DNA from: Candidatus Poribacteria bacterium
GTDB taxonomy: Bacteria; Poribacteria; WGA-4E; PCPOR2b
Assembly (NCBI GenBank): GCA_027296925.1
Contig: JAPUIP010000412.1
Span: 1-11,420, forward strand
DNA: 11,420 nucleotides
Direction: 5' to 3'
In this document: positions 6,533 through 11,420 of the stretch, piece after piece
Numbering within the stretch: the stretch's first letter is position 1
How the letters are laid out: every line of letters starts with the position of its first letter
Notes under the pieces: model-generated
Told to the model about the DNA's origin: nothing
The model's input: only the letters and a program-made list of their open reading frames with translations
The model's database searches: none
Position numbers and translations under genes: made by a program

Positions 6533-6561
6533 CCTTGAAAAGGTTTGAAACCTGTTCAAGG
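6533..6561. promoter_or_regulatory. 29-base imperfect palindrome upstream of the membrane protein gene
   Basis: CCTTGAA (6533-6539) pairs with TTCAAGG (6555-6561), then after one mismatch AGGTT pairs with AACCT, leaving the loop TGA. Twelve of thirteen pairs match. It sits 74 bases before the ATG at 6635. It may be an operator or a leader hairpin; there is no T-run for a terminator. Confidence 0.45.
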
Positions 6562-6634
6562 ATTGGCTTGCTCTCATCCCTTCAATTCTGTCGGAACAAC
6601 TCTGTTCAATTGAATCACAAGTTATGTTTCCCGT

Positions 6635-8575
6635 ATGAAGCCTCTTGCGCCTTACTCGACCCAACCGGAACGAATCACCTGGCGAACAATTCTGATCTTG
6701 CTAATTCTGCTGCCATTTCTCTACCGATGGCATATCCAGAGTGAAGCAATTCATCGGGGTTTTCCGTCGCTGGTTGTGCCATTCTACAGTGTCATCTTTA
6801 CCCTCCTGATACTGGCAGTGCTCAACCTCCCGCTGCGGAGATTCGCCGCCAAGTACGCCTTGACGGGGGGAGAGTTGATCTCCCTTTACGTACTTATGTC
6901 GATCACCGTCCTGTTCATGTCCTACGACATGTTCCTGCCGCTGGTCTCAATCATCGTTCACGCCTACTATTTCGCCAGCCCGGAAAATGAATGGCGCGAC
7001 CTCTTCTGGAAATATCTGCCCAATTGGTTGACCATTAATGACCCCAATGTGCTAATCGCCTTTTATCGTGGAGATCAAACCCTCCTGGACGGACAGTATC
7101 TCCGTGCCTGGTTGAAGCCCATACTCTGGTGGTGTACCTTCACCTTTGTTCTGTGCTTTGTGATGCAGTGCATCAACGTGATTATCCGCAAGCAGTGGGC
7201 GGAGCAGGAACGCCTCGTCTACCCGACAGTCGAACTTCCTTACCAGATTTCCTACCACACCGGTTCGTTCCTCCGCAGTAAAGCGATGTGGTGGGGATTT
7301 GCCATCGCCGGATCAATTAGCCTCATCAACGGTCTACACGTCCTTTACCCATGGATGCCTGGCATCCCGAATAAGTGGATTCCGTTAAGCTCCCTATTCA
7401 CCGAAAAGCCCTGGACCGCCCTGCTGCGCGGCGGAAGTGGAATCGTCATTTACCCTTTCGCGGTGGGGCTTTTCTTCCTGATGCCCCTGGATCTATTGAT
7501 GTCGATCATCCTCTTTTTCTTCTTATACAAAGTGCAATACCTCATCAGCAGCATCACTGGAATGGAGAAGGTCCCCGGCTTTCCGTACCCTTTTGAGCAG
7601 AACACCGGTGCATACACGGGGATCTGCGTGATCGCGCTGTGGGGGACACGCCGTCAGATTTGGCGGGCGTTGATGCAAGCTGTGGGGCGGATACCGGCTG
7701 CAGATGAAGCCGAACCGATGCGGTATCGGACGGCTTTTTTGGGGATTGTGTTCGGCGGGATATTTCTGATAAGGTTTGCCATGCAAGGCGGAATGGCCCT
7801 GTGGATTGCGGTGCTGTTTTTCGCCGCCCACTTCGCGACAATCGCGATTCCCATCACGCGCATTCGGGCGCAGATCGGTCTTCCGATTCATTCGACCACT
7901 TTCATCGGCCCCCATCACAGCCTTGTCAGTCTGCTCGGCACCCGAAAAATCGGAGCGCAGAATCTCACATGGTTCTCTCTCTTCTTCTGGTTTAATCGGG
8001 ACAATCGGAATCACCCGATGCCGCATCAGCTTGAGGCGTTCAAGCTCGCCGAACGGGGTAATCTCGAAGTTAAGGGATTGTCCCGTTGGATGCTCGCGTT
8101 GATCGTCGTTGCAATGCCGTTGTGCATCCTGATGTTGGTGAACATCTTTTTCAGGCTGGGCGTGGACACCGGCAAGGTGGGTGGACAGATTAACAGTTTT
8201 GGGGGACGCGCCTACGGCTTTCTGCACGGGTGGCTGACCTCACCGCAAGATGCACACACCGGACATATCGCCGCGATGACGATTGGATTCTGCGTCACGC
8301 TGCTCCTGGCCGCGATACGCAGCCGGCTGTTCTGGTGGCCGATTCATCCACTCGGCTACGGGATCTCTTTTTCGTCTCACATGCCGCTGCTGTGGGCAGC
8401 ATTCATCATCAGCGGTGTCGCCAAATGGACCGTGCTGAAATATGGAGGAATCGGATTTTATCGTCGGACAGTCCCATTTTTCCTGGGGCTGGTGCTGGGC
8501 GATTTCGGCATCGGGAGCATCTGGAATATCCTGGGGATTCTCCTGAACAGAACGACGTACCATTTTTATCACTAA
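6635..8575 (+). CDS. DUF6785/DUF6784 family polytopic membrane protein
   Basis: A 646-residue inner-membrane protein with about 12-14 hydrophobic segments, for example near 18-33, 48-65, 82-107, 166-184, 217-236, 264-304, 364-408, 483-505, 545-562, 579-598 and 613-635. Features I recognise as typical of the DUF6785/DUF6784 family are LTGGELISLYVLMSI (76-90), the ENEWRDLFWKYLPNWL segment (117-132), NVIIRKQWAEQERLVYPTVELP (181-202), and the ending with WWPIHPLGYGIS (567-578) and GGIGFYRRTVPFFLGLVLGD (604-623). The function of the family is not established. The many conserved polar and aromatic residues within membrane segments suggest transport, and the overall size recalls oligopeptide-transporter-like proteins, but that is inference. 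The start at 6635 fits the expected N-terminus, yet no Shine-Dalgarno motif precedes it (TGTTTCCCGT), so translation may rely on other signals. It stands alone, preceded by a hairpin-rich gap, with the C69 peptidase gene 126 bp downstream. Confidence 0.85.
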   Translation: MKPLAPYSTQPERITWRTILILLILLPFLYRWHIQSEAIHRGFPSLVVPFYSVIFTLLILAVLNLPLRRFAAKYALTGGELISLYVLMSITVLFMSYDMFLPLVSIIVHAYYFASPENEWRDLFWKYLPNWLTINDPNVLIAFYRGDQTLLDGQYLRAWLKPILWWCTFTFVLCFVMQCINVIIRKQWAEQERLVYPTVELPYQISYHTGSFLRSKAMWWGFAIAGSISLINGLHVLYPWMPGIPNKWIPLSSLFTEKPWTALLRGGSGIVIYPFAVGLFFLMPLDLLMSIILFFFLYKVQYLISSITGMEKVPGFPYPFEQNTGAYTGICVIALWGTRRQIWRALMQAVGRIPAADEAEPMRYRTAFLGIVFGGIFLIRFAMQGGMALWIAVLFFAAHFATIAIPITRIRAQIGLPIHSTTFIGPHHSLVSLLGTRKIGAQNLTWFSLFFWFNRDNRNHPMPHQLEAFKLAERGNLEVKGLSRWMLALIVVAMPLCILMLVNIFFRLGVDTGKVGGQINSFGGRAYGFLHGWLTSPQDAHTGHIAAMTIGFCVTLLLAAIRSRLFWWPIHPLGYGISFSSHMPLLWAAFIISGVAKWTVLKYGGIGFYRRTVPFFLGLVLGDFGIGSIWNILGILLNRTTYHFYH

Positions 8576-8625
8576 GGCTTCACACGGCAGAGAGCCAAAT
8601 TGTTATGGATGGTAATATCAATGCG

Positions 8626-8634
8626 TGCTATAAT
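8626..8634 (+). promoter_or_regulatory. Extended -10 promoter of the C69 peptidase gene
   Basis: TGCTATAAT matches the extended -10 consensus TGnTATAAT exactly. It predicts transcription starting near 8641 with a leader of about 60 bases to the ATG at 8702. No clear -35 box is seen 16-18 bases upstream, which this promoter class can lack. Confidence 0.6.
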
Positions 8635-8686
8635 CTGTGAATGTTGTTGCGATAGTGCACCATATCAAGGGACCACGGGAACACGA

Positions 8687-8697
8687 AAAAGGGGAAA
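8687..8697 (+). promoter_or_regulatory. Ribosome binding site that sets the C69 peptidase start
   Basis: A purine run, AAAAGGGGAAA, ends four bases before the ATG at 8702, with GGGG centred about nine bases upstream. It favours 8702 over the longer in-frame option from a TTG at 8600, which lies upstream of the predicted promoter. Confidence 0.6.
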
Positions 8698-8701
8698 TCG
8701 A

Positions 8702-10027
8702 ATGCTCAAAAGCTGCGACACAATGGTTGCTCTACCCGGCGCAACCACAGACAGCCAGACAATCTTCGCCAAAAACAGCGATCGCCCGGCAATCGAATGT
8801 CAGCCGCTCGTTCAACGCGGAAGGGCGACGCACCCCGCTGGGACGATGACGAAATGCCAGTTTGTCGAATTTCCTGAAGCGCCGACAACCTATCGTCATG
8901 TTGGATCGCGTCCATACTGGTGTTGGGGCTACGAACACGGGTTTAACGAATATCAGGTCGTGATCGGTAACGAAGGGCTGGCGTCGAAGTATGAATTTGA
9001 TTCACCGAAGCTGATCGGTATGGAGTTGATTCGACTCGGTTTGGAGCGCGCAAAAACCGCTGCCGAAGCCGTTGAAGTCATGACAGACCTGATCACTCGA
9101 TACGGACAGGGCAAGTTCAACAATGATCAGGGGGTGCGCACTTACGATAACGGCTACATCATCGCCGACCCGAAAGCGGCATATATCCTCCAAACCGCCG
9201 GTCACGAATGGGCGGTCAAACAGGTTCAAGGCGCGGTAGGCATCAGCAATGTCTATTCGCTGGAGGACGACTGGGCTCGGCTATCTCCCACCGCCATCGA
9301 TCAGGCAAAAGCGAATGCGTGGTGGGACGATACGTCGGATCGATTTAATTTCGCAGCCGCCTACAGCCGTGAAGCGGATCGCTCGGTGGGCGGTGGGGCG
9401 ATGCGTCGCCGACGTTCATGCACGGTGCTCAGCAAAGTGGCAGGTCAGATCGACACGCGAACCATGATGGCGCTCTTGGGCGACCACTCCGACGGGAGTT
9501 CGCCCGACGAACCGTTCCAAACGGAGATCTCGCAGGGGGCGAGCATCTGCGTGCATCACAACGATGACGGCGGGGGTGGGAATACCGCTGCCAGTCTGGT
9601 TGCGCATCTTTGCGATAATGGGTCGCGTTTGCCCGTCTACTGGTGCAGTTTCTATTCGCCCTGCTTAGGCGTTTTTCTGCCGACCTTCATCGAAGGGGAG
9701 TTGCCTTCAGTACTGGCAATCGGTGGCGAGGAAGCCTCAGATGACAGCCCGTGGTGGCTATTCCGGCAGTTGAGCCTGAAGGTACGCTTGGAAGAGACGG
9801 ACTTGCTGCCAGCCGTTCAGGCAAAATGGAAAGCCTTCCAAACACGCCTCTTCGCCAGTGCGTATGAAATGGCAAGCGCGGGAAAGCAACAGATTGATCA
9901 AGGACGTGAAGCCGACGCGAAACAGTTCCTGACACAATATATGGCAGAGAACGTCCAGACGATGTTGGGGATGGTTCGACAGATGTTGTCGAGCGTTGGA
10001 ACATCCGTCGAAATGGCGGCAGATTGA
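8702..10027 (+). CDS. C69 family peptidase / secernin-like Ntn hydrolase
   Basis: A 441-residue protein counted from the ATG at 8702. The beginning, MLKSCDTMVALPGATTDSQ, matches the secernin/C69 pattern in which a short propeptide is removed and Cys5 becomes the N-terminal nucleophile. FAKNSDRP (22-29) is the conserved motif after it, and GFNEYQVVIGNEG (80-92) matches the family's G-x-N-E-x-x-V-x-IGNE strand. VGGGAMRRRRSC (229-240) and HNDDGGGGNTAASLVAHL (286-303) also fit the usual places. Enzymes of this family are dipeptidases or related amide hydrolases; secernins have no firmly known substrate, so the exact reaction is open. No signal peptide is seen, so it is probably cytoplasmic. It has its own likely promoter (8626-8634), with a 61-base leader, and is followed 34 bp later by the start of a small broken reading frame. 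The end of the protein is rich in charged helices. Confidence 0.85.
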   Translation: MLKSCDTMVALPGATTDSQTIFAKNSDRPAIECQPLVQRGRATHPAGTMTKCQFVEFPEAPTTYRHVGSRPYWCWGYEHGFNEYQVVIGNEGLASKYEFDSPKLIGMELIRLGLERAKTAAEAVEVMTDLITRYGQGKFNNDQGVRTYDNGYIIADPKAAYILQTAGHEWAVKQVQGAVGISNVYSLEDDWARLSPTAIDQAKANAWWDDTSDRFNFAAAYSREADRSVGGGAMRRRRSCTVLSKVAGQIDTRTMMALLGDHSDGSSPDEPFQTEISQGASICVHHNDDGGGGNTAASLVAHLCDNGSRLPVYWCSFYSPCLGVFLPTFIEGELPSVLAIGGEEASDDSPWWLFRQLSLKVRLEETDLLPAVQAKWKAFQTRLFASAYEMASAGKQQIDQGREADAKQFLTQYMAENVQTMLGMVRQMLSSVGTSVEMAAD

Positions 10028-10044
10028 ATCTGCACGAAAGAAAC

Positions 10045-10052
10045 GAGAAGGA
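10045..10052 (+). promoter_or_regulatory. Ribosome binding site of the small broken reading frame
   Basis: GAGAAGGA lies nine bases before the ATG at 10062. A site this good in front of a 44-codon frame is the main reason to see a former gene here. Confidence 0.5.
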
Positions 10053-10061
10053 TAATAGGCT

Positions 10062-10196
10062 ATGGCCAGCAATGCCTCGATTGTTCCCCAACGTATGAAT
10101 CCTGAACTGAGCCCGGAGTTAAACGCTTGGTGTGAGTTTTTCAAAAGGCTGTCTACGAAATCGGTGCATCTGAATTCACACCAAGCGTTTTATTGA
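10062..10196 (+). pseudogene. Small reading frame interrupted by MITE copy 2
   Basis: The frame codes for 44 residues starting MASNASIVPQRMNPELSP and stops at 10194-10196. Its first 19-20 codons are upstream sequence; the rest (NAWCEFF and on) is translated from the MITE itself. A good ribosome binding site precedes it, 34 bp after the C69 peptidase stop, so it may once have been the next gene in that transcript. Removing the element with one copy of its TTA flank joins GAG-TTA to TTG-ATG-TAC and opens a frame to TAG at 10280-10282, about 50 codons in all (starting as above and ending QPMGVKI). I do not recognise either product. The continuation could be chance, since 30 open codons are not rare. 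Confidence 0.4.
10119..10192. mobile_element. MITE-like element, copy 2 (short form)
   Basis: Terminal inverted repeats AAACGCTTGGTGTGA (10121-10135) and its reverse complement (10176-10190) bound a 70-bp element. All 70 bases match copy 1, which has 92 more between 6317 and 6410. TTA flanks it directly on both sides (10119-10121 and 10190-10192) if the element is read as AACGC...GCGTT, compatible with a target duplication of TTA or of TA plus one extra T. No transposase is present. Confidence 0.75.
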
Positions 10197-10278
10197 TGTA
10201 CGCTCAATGCGGCTCACCGACATCGGAGGCACATCGACTCTGGCAACAGGGAAATACACAGCCTATGGGGGTAAAGAT

Positions 10279-11420
10279 TTAGGGAGTAAGAGCCCTCGCG
10301 CAACGAAAACCGGGGCCGCTGAACGAGTACGAAGGACTGACCCCGAAGCGATAGGCGACGCGCAGGTGGCTGTCGTTGATCCACGAACCGCTACGCAACA
10401 CGTGCCTAATTTCAACACTTGTAAAATTATTTATGACACTTGATATGTCCCCGCCTGCAAATGGATTTTCCCTCGGGCTCTTCCCATAGAAGTTGGAGTC
10501 ATATTCATCAAGACACCACTCCCAGACGTTGCCCGTCATGTCGTATAGCCCGTAGCCGTTGGGCGGAAAACTGCCAACAGGGGAAGTTTTTCCCCATTGA
10601 TCGCGTCCGCCTGTGCCACTGTAATTCGCGTTATCGTGAGAAAGCTCATCCCCCCACGGATACCGCTTCCCCACCAGTCCACCGCGGGCGGCTTTCTCCC
10701 ATTCGGCTTCGGTGGGGAGACGTTTGCCCGCCCAACCCGCGTAAGCCATCGCCGCATACCAGCTCACATGGCCAACCGGGTAGTCGCCTTTGCCGCTCGG
10801 GTAGTTATCTCCATTCCACAGTTTTAGGTAGTCTCCACCGTGATATTGGGAGCGGATGCGATTTCTACGCCACTGCGAGTTCGCATCGATGAACCGCTTA
10901 TATTGTGTATTCGTGATCTCGTATTTGTCAATATAAAAGGCGTCGAGGTAAACGGTGTGGACCGGTTTTTCATCGCCACTCCCATCGTTGCTGCCCATCA
11001 GGAATTCGCCTGCGGGAATCAAGACCATTTCGGCGTCATCCGTCTCGGAGATGATTTCTTCGGCGGCACCGTCATCGGCGATAATCTCCACCACATAGTT
11101 GCTACCGAACCTGTTCGGGGCATCAGCGCCCGCGTCCCAGACGATGCGCTTTTTCTTCCCGCCAGTAATCCCCTGCCCGATGTCGCCGCTAAACGTCTTG
11201 GCTGGCACATTGAACGTTTTCCCGCCATTATCGGAAATCTGCACGGAGAGGGTCATCGTATCCCCATCCGGGTCTTCCAGATTGTAGGTGATGTCCACCA
11301 GATGGGTGCCGGGGCGTTGTTCGGCGTGGGCGTTGCTGACAATTGGTGCGCGGTTTCGTCGCCCTTGTCCAAACGCCAGAAGTCCCCCGATTGTCAACAG
11401 TAAGAGCATGGAGAGTGGGA
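10279..11420 (-). CDS. Secreted SUMF1/FGE-fold protein with N-terminal beta-sandwich-like domain (5' end beyond window)
   Basis: The minus-strand frame is open to the window edge. A first ATG at 11407-11409 gives 376 residues, but it has no ribosome binding site and no positive n-region before the hydrophobic MLLLLTIGGLLAFGQG, and the codons before it (P-L-S) are open, so the true start is probably upstream. The hydrophobic stretch looks like a signal peptide or lipid-free export signal. Residues 20-114 form a fibronectin-like or cadherin-like domain (VDITYNLEDPDGDTMTLSVQISD, ending VVEIIADDG). Residues about 126-376 are the SUMF1 domain: MVLIPAGEFLMGSND (128-142), YEITNTQYKRF (163-173), PVGHVSWYAAMAYAGW (211-226), RLPTEAEWEKAARGG (230-244), GLYDMTGNVWEWC (287-299) and GFRCAR (367-372). 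The pair of active-site cysteines of true formylglycine-generating enzyme is absent (positions N345 and R350), so sulfatase activation is unlikely. The protein may bind ligands by its C-type-lectin fold. It converges on the C69 peptidase and the broken frame. Confidence 0.88.
   Translation of the reverse strand, partial: PLSMLLLLTIGGLLAFGQGRRNRAPIVSNAHAEQRPGTHLVDITYNLEDPDGDTMTLSVQISDNGGKTFNVPAKTFSGDIGQGITGGKKKRIVWDAGADAPNRFGSNYVVEIIADDGAAEEIISETDDAEMVLIPAGEFLMGSNDGSGDEKPVHTVYLDAFYIDKYEITNTQYKRFIDANSQWRRNRIRSQYHGGDYLKLWNGDNYPSGKGDYPVGHVSWYAAMAYAGWAGKRLPTEAEWEKAARGGLVGKRYPWGDELSHDNANYSGTGGRDQWGKTSPVGSFPPNGYGLYDMTGNVWEWCLDEYDSNFYGKSPRENPFAGGDISSVINNFTSVEIRHVLRSGSWINDSHLRVAYRFGVSPSYSFSGPGFRCARALTP
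10282..10390 (-). other. C-terminal lectin-fold segment resembling a DGR-type variable region
   Basis: The last 37 residues of the SUMF1-fold protein run from SGSW through INDSHLRVAYRF to GFRCAR. Members of this fold used as targets of diversity-generating retroelements have this layout, with Asn-rich variable codons between GGSW and GFRC. Here many codons in between have the form NNC (ATC, AAC, GAC, AGC, CAC, TTC, GTC, TAC, TTC, AGC, GGC, CCC). That is what adenine mutagenesis of AAC codons would leave, but a GC-rich genome also prefers C in third position. No template repeat or reverse transcriptase is visible in the window. Confidence 0.3.

Larger units (their letters stand above)
6204..6634. 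other. Intergenic region with nested repeats and upstream hairpins
   Basis: These 431 bases hold no supported gene. In order: a GGTGGG/CCCACC hairpin (6226-6244), a MITE-like element (6284-6449) with a second element inside it (6318-6409), two short palindromes (6448-6459 and 6461-6475), and a 29-base hairpin (6533-6561). No good promoter or ribosome binding site is visible before the next gene. Confidence 0.7.

Noticed and set aside
7523..8227. A 234-codon open frame on the minus strand inside the membrane protein gene
   Set aside because: It lies fully antisense to a gene with clear family motifs; its product is rich in Q, H, R and P with no recognisable domain, as expected from the reverse strand of a GC-rich gene.
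8230..8640. A 136-codon plus-strand frame overlapping the end of the membrane protein gene
   Set aside because: It overlaps conserved membrane segments in another frame and runs through the promoter of the next gene; no binding site or motif.
10207..10443. A 78-codon plus-strand frame after MITE copy 2
   Set aside because: Most of it is antisense to the lectin-like end of the SUMF1-fold gene and has no ribosome binding site.
10840..11403. A 187-codon plus-strand frame antisense to the SUMF1-fold gene
   Set aside because: No ribosome binding site and no recognisable motif; the minus-strand product has clear SUMF1 motifs over the same bases.
1..11420. Search for a full diversity-generating retroelement, toxin-antitoxin pair or defence operon
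   Set aside because: No reverse transcriptase, template repeat, toxin pair or defence nuclease can be read in any frame; only the target-like end of the SUMF1-fold protein hints at a retroelement.

Overview
The window looks like a stretch of chromosome from an uncultured, repeat-rich environmental bacterium. The gene set is a HEAT-repeat protein, a PhyH-family oxygenase of the type carrying HGTLPW, a zinc-ribbon/cyclase/ATPase/TPR giant, a sulfotransferase, a DUF6785/DUF6784-type membrane protein, a C69 peptidase and a secreted SUMF1-fold protein. Together with the GC-rich intergenic hairpins this recalls Candidatus Poribacteria. That placement is from memory of such genomes and could not be tested here.

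Layout. 1-401 is the 3' end of a HEAT-repeat gene. 458-1258 is a phytanoyl-CoA dioxygenase family gene. 1259-1690 is non-coding and holds a composite repeat: inverted CCCCC/GGGGG hairpins enclosing three short hairpins. 1691-5077 is the large signalling ATPase. 5078-5288 is non-coding with a 50-bp near-palindrome. 5289-6203 is a PAPS-dependent sulfotransferase. 6204-6634 is non-coding and carries a MITE-like element with a second palindromic element inside it, then a hairpin upstream of the next gene. 6635-8575 is a polytopic membrane protein. A promoter with an extended -10 precedes the C69 peptidase (8702-10027). A small reading frame with a good ribosome binding site (10062-10196) is broken near its start by a second copy of the MITE, which lacks the inner element. 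10279-11420 is a minus-strand secreted SUMF1-fold gene cut by the window edge.

Seven genes read rightward and the last one converges on them. Most are separated by 190-430 bp of repeat-bearing DNA, so they are probably transcribed singly or in pairs (HEAT plus phyH are 56 bp apart). No single pathway ties them together. The sulfotransferase and the SUMF1-fold protein suggest sulfated or secreted material, but the SUMF1 protein lacks the cysteines of a true formylglycine-generating enzyme.

The most interesting points are: the two MITE copies with identical arms, one carrying a 92-bp nested palindrome and the other breaking a gene; the C-type-lectin-like end of the SUMF1 protein, which resembles a variable region of diversity-generating retroelement targets (no reverse transcriptase is in the window); the hairpin array with a shared core at 1419-1499; and the PhyH enzyme whose HxD position reads HGS.
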